Assembly (NCBI GenBank): GCA_964370675.1
Contig: CAYJKC010000006.1
Coordinates: 1-64,000 of the forward strand
Reading direction: 5' to 3'
Length of the DNA: 64,000 nucleotides
Source of the DNA: CAYJAD01 sp964370675
GTDB taxonomy: Bacteria > Desulfobacterota > Desulfovibrionia > Desulfovibrionales > Desulfovibrionaceae
Positions 15,105 to 23,898 of the stretch are shown piece after piece. Below the pieces are notes generated by a model that saw only the letters and a program-made list of their open reading frames with translations, searched no databases and was not told the DNA's origin. Each line of letters starts with the position of its first letter. Position 1 is the first letter of the stretch. The position numbers and the translations under genes were made by a program.

Positions 15105-17834
15105 TTATTTAGGCATGGCTGCCAAAACTTTTTCGGGGTAGGCTGGTAAATCTCTTACTCTAGCTCCACAAGCATTGGCTATGGCGTTAATAATAGCAGG
15201 GTGAGGTCCACAAAGTGGAATTTCACCCACTCCGGAAGCACCAAATGGACCACCAGGACGCGGAGTTTCCACATAGATAATTTCCATATTATCAGGAGCA
15301 TCCTTAATATATGGTACACCTGCACCAGCCATGGTGCTATGCTTTTTGAAGTCTTCATAATCTTCACTTAAAGCAAGACCAACACCTTGGATAAGACCAC
15401 CATACATTTGACCATCAGTCACAGCACGGTTATTTACACTACCAATATCTGCGGCAATGGTTAGTTTTTCAACAGTGGTTTTACCTGTGGCAATTTCCAC
15501 CGCAACTTCTGCAAGGAATAGCCCATACATATAGAATTGGAAAGGTGCACCCTTACCGGTTTTGGGGTCACAATGTTCAGCTTGGGCAGTAAATGTTCCT
15601 TTGTATAATGTTTCTAAACCTGCGGCTTTTAAGCCTGCATGGTCATGGAATCCGCCATCAGGTTTACGCATGGCGTCTACCAAGGCTTCACCAGCAAGCT
15701 TTAGGGCGTTACCAACCATAACTTGCGAGCGTGATCCACCGGCAGGGCCGGAATTTGGAGCTTTGTCTGTATCATTTAGTACAAGGCGAATTTTTTCCAT
15801 GGGCATATTAAGAGGGCGTAAAGCTTCATGTACTGTACCAAGAGTACCGGCGTCAGCTCCTTGCCCATGGTCTTGCCAGCAAGCATAAGCTGTAACACCA
15901 CCATCTTCATTGAGCTCAACCCAAGCTTCTGATGTATCTGGTCCATCAAGACCTGCACCATAAGAACCAAGGGCAACGCCAACTCCTCGTTTAACTTCTG
16001 CTGTGGAGTTTGCTTTTGCATTGGCTTTTGCTTCTTCATACTTTGGACGTAAAGCATCAAACATTTCACCAAATGATAGCACCTCAGGCTTTTGCTGAGA
16101 GGGGTTAGTATCACCTTCTCTATAGTGGTTAATGGCGCGCAATTCAAAAGGATCCATGTCAAGCTTAAGAGCTAGTTCATCTACTAATGATTCTGATGGG
16201 AATTCAATTTCAGGTCCACCATATCCGCGGAAGGCAGAACCCCAAGCATGGTTAGTACATACTGTACGACCAAGACCACGCATGTTTGGTATACCATATC
16301 CACCACCGCAAAATTGTGCTCCGCGTAGAGTTAACAGGTCACCAAACTCGGAGTAAGGACCATGGTCCACAATCCAGTCAACTTCTAGTGCCATGATTTT
16401 CTTGGTGCTTTTATCTGCAGCCATGCGCACTGTTGTCCAGAAAGGTGAACGCTTGCCGGTATAATTTTGTTGCTGCTCATAGTTATAGCGTAAATGACAA
16501 GGGCGACCTGTAGCTAAAACTGCAACACCCACAAGAGCTTCAAGGGTGGGGCTAAATTTATATCCAAAAGTTCCGCCAGCAGTATTTTGTACTAAGGCTA
16601 AATCTTTTGGAAATTCAATACCAAGTCCGGGGGCAATCATAAGCCCGTGTAAATGCAAACCAATGGATTTAGAATGAATAATAAGTTTGCCTTCATCATT
16701 CATATAGCCATAACCTACGTCTGGCTCAATGGGTAAATGTGGCTGACGCTGGGTATAATAAGATCCTTCTGCTACTACCATATTGGGATCATTAAAATAT
16801 TTGGAAGTATCTTCACCTTTTTCAAGACCTTGCTCAAAATAGGTATTGGGTGTTCCGGGGTGAATTTCCATGGCACTGGGGTCCATGGCATCGTGCACGT
16901 TAAGGTATTCAGGTAAGAGTTCAAGGTCAATTTTAACCTTTTCAGCCGCAGCTCTGGCATTGCATTCGCTATCTGCACAAACAATGGCAAAAGCATCACC
17001 ATATTGGAAAATTTTGCTATCATTAAGTATGGGGCGATCCCATCCATCACCCTTATTAGTGGGGAAGGTAATAAGACCTGTTATACGATTTTTACCCTTA
17101 ACATCTTTGTGAGTTAGGACTTTATAAACACCAGGCATTTTTTCGGCTTCAGAAGTATCAATGCTCTTAATATTAGCATGAGATACCTTGGCTTGAGCAA
17201 TGGCTAGATGCAAAGTGTCTTTAGGCATGCGCAACGCTGCATCAGCACCATATTCTGCAATACCAGTAACCTTAGCAAGAGCGCTTGGGCGGGTGAAGTT
17301 TGTGCCCCAAATACGACCATCGGCTGGAACTTTATAAGTAACATCTTCAACAGTTTTTTCACCGCGCATAAGAGCTGCTGCATCCATTACAGCATCAACA
17401 AGTGGTTTATAGCCTGTGCAGCGACAAACATTTTTATGGCTTTGGAACCAGTCGCGCACTTCATCGCGGCTAGGCTTGGGCTTAGCATCAAGGAGAGCTT
17501 TTGCAGAAATAATAAAACCAGGAGTACAAAAACCACATTGAGCACCACCATGATAAATCCAAGCATGCTGTAGAGGATGCAAGTTATCAGGTGTACCAAC
17601 ACCCTCTAAGGTTGTAATGGCAGCATTTTCTGGAACGCGACTCATCTTAATAATACAAGAGCGCACAACCTTACCATCTAAGATAATTGAGCATGCGCCA
17701 CATTGACCCTTACCACAACCAACCTTAACACTGGTTAAACGAAGTTGATCGCGTAGCACATCGGAAAGTATGCCATCTTGCATAGCAAAAATTTTACGAG
17801 GCATCCCATTAACCACAAGAGTTTTTGTTAACAT
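15105..17834 (-). CDS. mop: Molybdenum aldehyde oxidoreductase
   Basis: A 909-residue single-chain molybdenum hydroxylase oxidising aldehydes to acids in the cytoplasm. The plant-type [2Fe-2S] domain has C40, C45, C48 and C60; the second cluster uses C100, C103, C137 and C139, the same positions as in D. gigas aldehyde oxidoreductase (907 aa). The large domain for molybdopterin cytosine dinucleotide follows, ending with the catalytic Glu at 871 in GVGEIPLCGPHP. There is no FAD domain, so electrons must leave through the clusters to another protein; the dicluster protein downstream is a candidate. AAAGGAG sits eight bases before the ATG. XdhC and an NTP transferase for cofactor maturation lie in the same train. 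Confidence 0.95.
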   Translation of the reverse strand: MLTKTLVVNGMPRKIFAMQDGILSDVLRDQLRLTSVKVGCGKGQCGACSIILDGKVVRSCIIKMSRVPENAAITTLEGVGTPDNLHPLQHAWIYHGGAQCGFCTPGFIISAKALLDAKPKPSRDEVRDWFQSHKNVCRCTGYKPLVDAVMDAAALMRGEKTVEDVTYKVPADGRIWGTNFTRPSALAKVTGIAEYGADAALRMPKDTLHLAIAQAKVSHANIKSIDTSEAEKMPGVYKVLTHKDVKGKNRITGLITFPTNKGDGWDRPILNDSKIFQYGDAFAIVCADSECNARAAAEKVKIDLELLPEYLNVHDAMDPSAMEIHPGTPNTYFEQGLEKGEDTSKYFNDPNMVVAEGSYYTQRQPHLPIEPDVGYGYMNDEGKLIIHSKSIGLHLHGLMIAPGLGIEFPKDLALVQNTAGGTFGYKFSPTLEALVGVAVLATGRPCHLRYNYEQQQNYTGKRSPFWTTVRMAADKSTKKIMALEVDWIVDHGPYSEFGDLLTLRGAQFCGGGYGIPNMRGLGRTVCTNHAWGSAFRGYGGPEIEFPSESLVDELALKLDMDPFELRAINHYREGDTNPSQQKPEVLSFGEMFDALRPKYEEAKANAKANSTAEVKRGVGVALGSYGAGLDGPDTSEAWVELNEDGGVTAYACWQDHGQGADAGTLGTVHEALRPLNMPMEKIRLVLNDTDKAPNSGPAGGSRSQVMVGNALKLAGEALVDAMRKPDGGFHDHAGLKAAGLETLYKGTFTAQAEHCDPKTGKGAPFQFYMYGLFLAEVAVEIATGKTTVEKLTIAADIGSVNNRAVTDGQMYGGLIQGVGLALSEDYEDFKKHSTMAGAGVPYIKDAPDNMEIIYVETPRPGGPFGASGVGEIPLCGPHPAIINAIANACGARVRDLPAYPEKVLAAMPK

Positions 17835-18191
17835 TTTTTTCTCCTTTATAATGCAATCAAATTAATGAACAATTATAAACAAAGTTAAATATATTAAAAT
17901 TAATTTAATTTTACATATATTAATTTGATTATTATGCTAAGTGAGAGTGGATTTTGTCAACATAAAAAAATTGAATTTCTGATGTAGGGTTAGAACTGGG
18001 GCATGTGATTCTGATTAGTAATATGGTCAAGAAAATTACAAATCTGAATCACCTGAGAAACAGGGGAGGGGAAGTGTGTCATTGAATTTTTAATGCTTAC
18101 AGAGACTACTCTAATCATGGTGATTGAGAAGGCTAAGTAAAACAATGGGTTTTAAAATGCGCAAGCTTAGTTACTTAAGAGCTAATTTTTA
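17835..18191. other. Non-coding region upstream of mop
   Basis: This stretch of about 357 bases has no plausible gene. The part next to mop (17870-17945) is extremely AT-rich with near-palindromic runs such as aaaattaatttaatttt and must contain the mop promoter, though I cannot place -35/-10 boxes with confidence. The distal half holds the inverted repeat at 18005-18052. Confidence 0.5.
18005..18052. repeat. 12-bp inverted repeat with one mismatch
   Basis: gtgattctgatt (18005-18016) and aatctgaatcac (18041-18052) are inverted copies differing at one base, separated by 24 bases. No T-run follows on either strand, so it is not a typical terminator. It could be a regulator-binding site upstream of mop or a transposon-end remnant. 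Confidence 0.5.
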
Positions 18192-19265
18192 TCAAATTCC
18201 ATCGGTTTCTATTTTCTGCTCTACAATTTCATAAATAATAGCATCTGGCTTTATTCTTTCTACAAGCTCTTTTAATTTTGGTAAATCCACCTGATCCCAA
18301 TGAAGACGAGTAACTTTATCAAAACCTAGTGTATATAGTGGCATTATCGTATAAGAAAAAGAATCGTCGATAGTTAAAAGATGTTTTTTTCTTTGAATAT
18401 TTTCTTTGTCATTGCTGTCAATCCTATAGGCATATGATACAGGGTCGCTAAAAGTGCTTGGTAATTTGCTAATGTTTAATAAATCACCTTTATTTTTATT
18501 TTTAATTTCTTTTAATGAAATTAAGTCTGGTAAATTTGGGAAATCTCCTTGCGTCATCAATACTGCCCAAAGCTCCCTAAAAGCAATTAAAGCGCCATAG
18601 TTATTCCAATGTGTATCATCCTTCCAATAAAGCCTTCTACCTGCCTTGGTAGCATTTTGCTTTTCTTGCAAAATAGAGTATTTCGGAAATACTATATTAA
18701 TATTATGTTCTTTCGCCTTATCATAAATTATATCTCCAAAGCGATAATCTGATTTATACCTTAACCAGCGAGGGAAATATTCAAAATAAATACTTTGCTT
18801 ATTGGGCGCAATCATAATGACATAGGGTATATTATACTCCTCGGCAATATTTTTAACTGCTTTTAGTCTGTCTAAAGATTTATTAATAGCTAGTTCTGTA
18901 GGGGGTACTGCATTTATGGTGTAATCAACAGCATTAGCATGAGAGTTGCCTATAAAAATCCAATCATCTTTGCCAAGAAAAAAAGAACTGTTACTTTTAA
19001 AAGATGCTGTTAACCAATTGAAACCCATTATATTATATAAAGAAATGTATGCACCGCGCAAAAAAATTCTATCATCAAAATATCTTTCTGTATTAAACAA
19101 AAAATCTTTGCTATCTTTATATTCATCAAAATCTTTAAGTTGAACAGGCTCGCGTAATTCTCTTTTGGCAAAATCTTTTTCATTAAAGCCTACAATTACG
19201 CCCACAAGCCCAGATAACAACCAGAGGGAAAAAATGAAGATTATAGTTTTTTGAAAGCGTATCAT
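18192..19265 (-). CDS. AlgJ/AlgX-like SGNH acetyltransferase-associated protein
   Basis: A 357-residue protein with one N-terminal membrane anchor (IIFIFSLWLLSGLVG) and a periplasmic domain of the AlgJ/AlgX/DltD-like SGNH class: KDDWIFIGNS near residue 95, and the Asp-x-x-His catalytic element as DDTHWN near residue 215. These proteins work with an MBOAT acyltransferase to O-acetylate exported polysaccharides. The start lies one base after the stop of the MBOAT gene, with a weak AGG upstream; a reading starting 13 codons earlier overlaps that gene and has less support. The polysaccharide is not identifiable because no polymer synthesis genes are adjacent. Confidence 0.83.
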   Translation of the reverse strand: MIRFQKTIIFIFSLWLLSGLVGVIVGFNEKDFAKRELREPVQLKDFDEYKDSKDFLFNTERYFDDRIFLRGAYISLYNIMGFNWLTASFKSNSSFFLGKDDWIFIGNSHANAVDYTINAVPPTELAINKSLDRLKAVKNIAEEYNIPYVIMIAPNKQSIYFEYFPRWLRYKSDYRFGDIIYDKAKEHNINIVFPKYSILQEKQNATKAGRRLYWKDDTHWNNYGALIAFRELWAVLMTQGDFPNLPDLISLKEIKNKNKGDLLNISKLPSTFSDPVSYAYRIDSNDKENIQRKKHLLTIDDSFSYTIMPLYTLGFDKVTRLHWDQVDLPKLKELVERIKPDAIIYEIVEQKIETDGI

Positions 19266-19266
19266 A

Positions 19267-20781
19267 TTAGAACCTAAAATAAATAAATGGGTTGTAGCTA
19301 CCATTTAACATGAACATGGCGCATAGTATGCATAAAATAAAACCATAGCCTACAATTGCTGCTTCTACTTTAAGCTGTGTTGCTTCCGAAGCGCATTGTA
19401 CCTTTTTGTAATAATCTCTAAATAAACGGTAGGGTTTACCAAAACTTATGACAGTGGCCATTACTATAAGTACAGAATAATAAGTATTTTCTGCAACAAA
19501 GCTGAACACAGAACCAAGACCGGCAGGTGTTATGCCAAATAGTGTTTTGAAATAATCAAATATTTTAGACATATCTTCACTGTGTGAAAACACACAGCCA
19601 AAGAGATAAATAATCCAGACATATATATGTTGTAATACTCTTGGAATATACTGTAATGCCTTACCAAGGAAAGCGCGCTCAAGTGCTATGAATATGCCAT
19701 ACCATAATCCCCATAGGGCAAATGATAGTGATGCTCCATGCCATAAACCGCAGAGGAAAAAGACTGTAAGTATGTTAAAATAAGTGCGAAAAACACCCTT
19801 GTGGCTACCACCCAGTGGGAAATATAAATAATCCCTAAGCCAAGATGTAAGCGAAATATGCCAACGACTCCAAAATTCAGTCATGCTTCTAGCACCATAA
19901 GGATGCCTAAAGTTTTCCATATAACGAAAGCCAAACATTAAACCAATACCAATGGCCATGTCAGAATAAGCTGAAAAATCAAAATAAACTTGCAAAGCAA
20001 AAGCTATAATCCCAATCCAGGCATAATCTGTACTTAGGCTAGAACTTGGTAAAGCAAACACCCAGTCAGCCACAGAAGCTAATTGGTTAGCAACTAATAT
20101 TTTTTTGGCAAAACCTACTACAAAGCGTTTAACACCTTTATAAAACAAGCTAACGTTATCTGCTCTTTTGGTAATTTCATCAGCAATATCTGCATAGCGC
20201 ACAATGGGACCGGCAACTAGCTGTGAGAACATGGTTAAATAACAAGAAAAATCAATATAACGCTTGGCGGCTGCAATGTCTCCCCGATAAATATCAATTA
20301 AATAACTAGCAGCTTGGAAGGTAAAGAAGCTTACTCCAAGTGGCAGGGGAAAGCCGTCTAAAACAATGGGGTCTGGAGTAAAACCAATACTTGGATATAT
20401 GGAAATTTTTAGAAAGGAGTTTAATACCCAAATGCCATATTTTACAACAAAAAGTAAACCAAGGTTACATAGTAACCCAAAAAAAAGTAATTGTTTAGGA
20501 CTAGTTAAGAAGTTTTGATATAGAGATACTGAATGTAGAGATTCATGGTTATTAGCTTTAGCTGCTTCAATTTTCTTACCTAAAACATAATTTACCCAAG
20601 CTAAAAAGAATAGGGGAAGGACCCAAAGAGGCTCTCCCCAAGCGTAAAAAATAAAGCTACCTATGGATAAAAATGTATTACGCCATGCCACACCTTTATC
20701 GCCATGTTTAGGTCCTATGAACACTAAAAAGAGAATGAGTGGAAGAAAGGCAAAAACAAAAATTGAGGAACTAAATACCAT
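19267..20781 (-). CDS. MBOAT O-acyltransferase, AlgI type
   Basis: A 504-residue polytopic membrane protein of the AlgI/DltB branch of MBOATs. The catalytic-histidine segment is present (LCGLWHGASLSFALWG, residues ~330-345), with conserved upstream motifs FFTFQAASYLIDIYRG and FWSRWHISLTSWLRDYLY. AlgI proteins pass acetyl groups across the inner membrane to an SGNH partner, here the next gene. The ATG at 20781 gives a typical MVFSS N-terminus; no strong ribosome-binding site is seen. The two genes form an isolated operon. Confidence 0.9.
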   Translation of the reverse strand: MVFSSSIFVFAFLPLILFLVFIGPKHGDKGVAWRNTFLSIGSFIFYAWGEPLWVLPLFFLAWVNYVLGKKIEAAKANNHESLHSVSLYQNFLTSPKQLLFFGLLCNLGLLFVVKYGIWVLNSFLKISIYPSIGFTPDPIVLDGFPLPLGVSFFTFQAASYLIDIYRGDIAAAKRYIDFSCYLTMFSQLVAGPIVRYADIADEITKRADNVSLFYKGVKRFVVGFAKKILVANQLASVADWVFALPSSSLSTDYAWIGIIAFALQVYFDFSAYSDMAIGIGLMFGFRYMENFRHPYGARSMTEFWSRWHISLTSWLRDYLYFPLGGSHKGVFRTYFNILTVFFLCGLWHGASLSFALWGLWYGIFIALERAFLGKALQYIPRVLQHIYVWIIYLFGCVFSHSEDMSKIFDYFKTLFGITPAGLGSVFSFVAENTYYSVLIVMATVISFGKPYRLFRDYYKKVQCASEATQLKVEAAIVGYGFILCILCAMFMLNGSYNPFIYFRF

Positions 20782-21212
20782 AAATATTACTGCTTTACAA
20801 AATTTATTATGATTTTTTTATTGTTATAAAAATAAAGCGCAAGCGCAATTCATCTGTTTAGTTAAGTGATGTATTTTTGTGCCTTTTGTCCTGCAAAAGT
20901 AAATTTTAAAAAACGATAATTTTTTCTAAAAGCACAAAAAATAACATTAAAAAATGATTGTGCAGGTCCTTAATATATGGATAAATGCCTATTTAATGGC
21001 AATCGCGCCTTATAATACATTGCAAAAAATATTGCAAGAATTAAAAAAGGTGAAACTTTATGGTATTTCTTAAAAAGAAAGGTAAGTTATGATCTAGAGC
21101 AGTAATAAAAATCTTGATTTTTATTAAAACGTTTCTTGCATTATTTTTAGTAACATATTAATGATTTAATTCGAAAAATATTATAAATTGTTATATATAG
21201 GTAGTGTAATTT
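20782..21212. other. Divergent intergenic region MBOAT/queC
   Basis: About 430 bases, AT-rich, no gene. It must carry the promoters of the divergent MBOAT and queC genes. A small hairpin (aaaaatc, ttgat, ttttt) lies at 21106-21125. I looked for a preQ1-riboswitch pattern ahead of queC and did not find one. Confidence 0.45.
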
Positions 21213-21914
21213 ATGCAAAATACAGCTTTATTAATTTTTTCTGGAGGGCAAGATTCAGGTACTTGCCTTGCTTGGGCTCTTGAACATTTTAGCAAGGTTT
21301 ACACCTTGGGCTTTGACTATGGTCAAAGGCATAGTGTTGAAATGCAATGCAGGCAAAGTGTACGCGAAAAAGTGGCAGCTTTAAATCCTCAATGGCAAAA
21401 ACGCTTGGGAGCTGATTATATATTAAAAACTGATTTTTTTCAAAATATTGAAGTAAATGCACTTACGTCAGATATACCAATTGTTGATGTAGATGATAAT
21501 GCCTTACCTAATACCTTTGTGCCAGGGCGTAATCTTATTTTTTTGAATATGACTGCGGCTTTTGCTTATGATAAAAATATACGCCACATAATTATGGGGG
21601 TTTGTGAAACTGATTCTTCAGGTTATCCCGATTGTAGAGATGATAGTATTAAAGCCATGCAAGTGGCGTTGAACCTTGGCATGGATAAAAACTATATTGT
21701 GCATACTCCGCTTATGTGGATAAATAAAGCAGATACATGGCATCTTGCGCATAGCTTAGGCGGCAAAGACTTAGTGGATGTTTTACTAGAATATAGCCAC
21801 ACTTGTTATACTGGTGAGCGCGAGCATAGGCATGATTGGGGCTATGGTTGTGCCACTTGCCCTGCTTGTGTGTTACGGGCTAAGGGCTTTGCTGCTTACA
21901 AGCAAGCATTATAA
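21213..21914 (+). CDS. queC: 7-cyano-7-deazaguanine synthase
   Basis: A 233-residue QueC that converts 7-carboxy-7-deazaguanine to preQ0 with ATP and ammonia in queuosine biosynthesis. The PP-loop SGGQDS is at residues 9-14, the FDYGQRH segment follows, and the zinc-binding cysteines are near the end (CYTGE...CATCPACVLRAKGF). Length matches the family. No other queuosine genes are in the window. It is transcribed alone and convergent with alaC. Confidence 0.95.
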   Translation: MQNTALLIFSGGQDSGTCLAWALEHFSKVYTLGFDYGQRHSVEMQCRQSVREKVAALNPQWQKRLGADYILKTDFFQNIEVNALTSDIPIVDVDDNALPNTFVPGRNLIFLNMTAAFAYDKNIRHIIMGVCETDSSGYPDCRDDSIKAMQVALNLGMDKNYIVHTPLMWINKADTWHLAHSLGGKDLVDVLLEYSHTCYTGEREHRHDWGYGCATCPACVLRAKGFAAYKQAL

Positions 21915-21981
21915 GTTAGTTAGCCACACTTGCATAAGATATTAATATGTGTTGTGTTGATTATCTTTTTTTAACATATTT

Positions 21982-23178
21982 TTATTCCAAATTATCGTCT
22001 AAATTTCCAGAAAGAACTTTGCGTATACCACGAATTGCCTGCTTAGTGCGTAGCTCATTTTCTATTAAGGCAAAGCGAACATAATCATCACCATATGACC
22101 CAAAGCCTAATCCAGGTGAAACTGCAACTTGACCTTGGTTTAAAAGTAATTTTGAAAACTCTACTGACCCCATGGCGCGAAATTCTTCAGGTATTTTTGC
22201 CCAAACAAACATGGTTGCTTTGGGTGCTGGTACATGCCATCCAATACGATTAAGCCCATCAATTAGTACATCTCGGCGGGTGCGATAAATATCGCAAATT
22301 TCTTTAACATAATGATCTGGACCATTTAATGCGACGGTAGAAGCAATTTGAATGGGTTGAAAAATGCCATAATCTAAATAGCTTTTTATGCGACTTAATG
22401 CATCTATGAGCGTAGGGTTACCAACACAAAAGCCCATACGCCACCCCGGCATAGAATAACTTTTGGACAGGGTGTAAAATTCAACTCCTATGTCTTTTGC
22501 ACCTTTGGCTTGCAAAAAGCTTGGTGCTTTATAACCATCAAAAACTAAGTCTGCATATGCTAAATCATGTATAACCCATATTTTATGCTCTTTTGCAAAA
22601 TCTACAACTTTTTGGAAAAATTCTAAGTTTGTAACCTCAGTTGTGGGATTATGCGGATAACATAAGAATAATAACTTGGGCTTAGGCCAAGCTTGGCGCA
22701 CTGCAGTGGTCAAATCATCAAAAAAATCTCGTTCGGGACCAATGGGTATGGAGCGTACATCTGCTCCGGCAATTATAGGAGCATAGGTATGAATGGGGTA
22801 GGTTGGATCTGGTGCAAGAACCACATCTCCAGGTGAAAGCATGGCTAAAGCAAGATGCGCCAAGCCTTCCTTAGAACCCATGGTAACCACTGCTTCAGAA
22901 TCAGGATCAAGGTTAACGTCAAAGCTACGTGCATACCAGTCACATATGGCTCTACGTAAATTAGGTATACCCTTTGATACAGAATAGCGATGATTAATAG
23001 GTTTTTGTGCTGCTTCTGCAAGCTTATCTACTATATGTTGAGGGGTGGGAATATCTGGATTGCCCATACTCATATCTACAATATCAATGTTTTGACGACG
23101 AAGTTGCATTTTTAAATTCCCCACCACTGAAAAAACATATGGTGGAAGGCGATGCATACGAGGAAATTGGGTATTCAT
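21982..23178 (-). CDS. alaC: Alanine transaminase (AlaC type)
   Basis: A 398-residue class I/II PLP aminotransferase. The chain resembles E. coli AlaC throughout: LPPYVFSVVGNLK, DMSMGNPDIPTPQHIV, GSKEGLAHL, HDLAYADLVFDG, the PLP lysine in YTLSKSYSMPGWR near residue 238, and the substrate Arg in YVRFALIENE near residue 371. AlaC makes alanine from pyruvate and glutamate in the cytoplasm. Some related enzymes act on LL-diaminopimelate, which is the main alternative. It is monocistronic, with no biosynthetic partner adjacent. Confidence 0.85.
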   Translation of the reverse strand: MNTQFPRMHRLPPYVFSVVGNLKMQLRRQNIDIVDMSMGNPDIPTPQHIVDKLAEAAQKPINHRYSVSKGIPNLRRAICDWYARSFDVNLDPDSEAVVTMGSKEGLAHLALAMLSPGDVVLAPDPTYPIHTYAPIIAGADVRSIPIGPERDFFDDLTTAVRQAWPKPKLLFLCYPHNPTTEVTNLEFFQKVVDFAKEHKIWVIHDLAYADLVFDGYKAPSFLQAKGAKDIGVEFYTLSKSYSMPGWRMGFCVGNPTLIDALSRIKSYLDYGIFQPIQIASTVALNGPDHYVKEICDIYRTRRDVLIDGLNRIGWHVPAPKATMFVWAKIPEEFRAMGSVEFSKLLLNQGQVAVSPGLGFGSYGDDYVRFALIENELRTKQAIRGIRKVLSGNLDDNLE

Positions 23179-23295
23179 AAAAAGTCCTTTGAAAATTATG
23201 ATAAAAAAATTTTACGCTTTTTCACGTGCAAGTTCACTTTAAAATAATAACACATTTTTAAAAACTGTTATTATATAAGTAAATAATAAAGCTTG

Positions 23296-23793
23296 TTAGA
23301 TAGTTAATAAAATTTTATATCTTAATCTTGAAAATACTATACGCAAAATAATATATAAAATTAAAAATACAAAGACATATCCCACACCTTTTTCAATGAA
23401 GGGGACTGTATGTACAATAATACCTTCAAAGCGCAAAGAAAGCCAATTTAAGGCAAATGGCACTGGCAATAATATGGCCATGCTTACTGATGCTCTTGCA
23501 AAAAAACCTTTGCCAAAATTATCATGCGCAAGTTTATTAGCGGCAAGATAGGATTCTTTATCTCCACAGTGCAGGGCTTTCATGCTTAACTCGTGATAAT
23601 GCTTTGCTTTATCGCTAAAACCACTATAATATTTTTTGTGCATTCGCATAAATAAATAGCGTATTCCTTCACCAATTATTGTGCAATAAAGAGCAAGAAA
23701 AGCGCACCCAATCCAAAGACCAAGGGTAGCAGAACTTGGCAAGCGAAAGGGGAACATGAGGAAATGATCTATTAAAATTAAAATGTTATTCAT
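23296..23793 (-). CDS. Small membrane protein of unknown function
   Basis: A 165-residue protein with an N-terminal membrane segment (TLGLWIGCAFLALYCTIIG), a charged cytoplasmic-looking helical stretch (KAKHYHELSMKALHCGDKESYLAANKL) and two further hydrophobic segments. The order membrane segment, amphipathic helix, hydrophobic hairpin recalls DUF106/EMC3-like YidC relatives, but I would not assign it on this alone. It lies downstream of the TauE/SafE exporter, beyond a strong terminator at 23846-23881, so it may be separately transcribed. Confidence 0.65.
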   Translation of the reverse strand: MNNILILIDHFLMFPFRLPSSATLGLWIGCAFLALYCTIIGEGIRYLFMRMHKKYYSGFSDKAKHYHELSMKALHCGDKESYLAANKLAHDNFGKGFFARASVSMAILLPVPFALNWLSLRFEGIIVHTVPFIEKGVGYVFVFLILYIILRIVFSRLRYKILLTI

Positions 23794-23845
23794 TGTATTA
23801 TTATGTTACACAGATATGGAAATTTAGTGTTTTATTTTTAAAATA

Positions 23846-23881
23846 ATTATGGTGAGGCTTTATTAAAAACCTCACCATAAT
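23846..23881. terminator. Terminator of the exporter operon
   Basis: Perfect 12-bp stem (23846-23857 and 23870-23881, attatggtgagg with its complement) and a 12-base loop. T-rich tracts flank both sides, so it can act in either direction; it lies just after the end of the minus-strand TauE/SafE gene. Confidence 0.8.
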
Positions 23882-23898
23882 GTTTTTCTATCTATATC

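Noticed and set aside
20782..21212. preQ1 riboswitch upstream of queC
   Set aside because: I looked for the conserved preQ1 aptamer and saw no matching stem and A-rich tail; only a minor AT hairpin is present.
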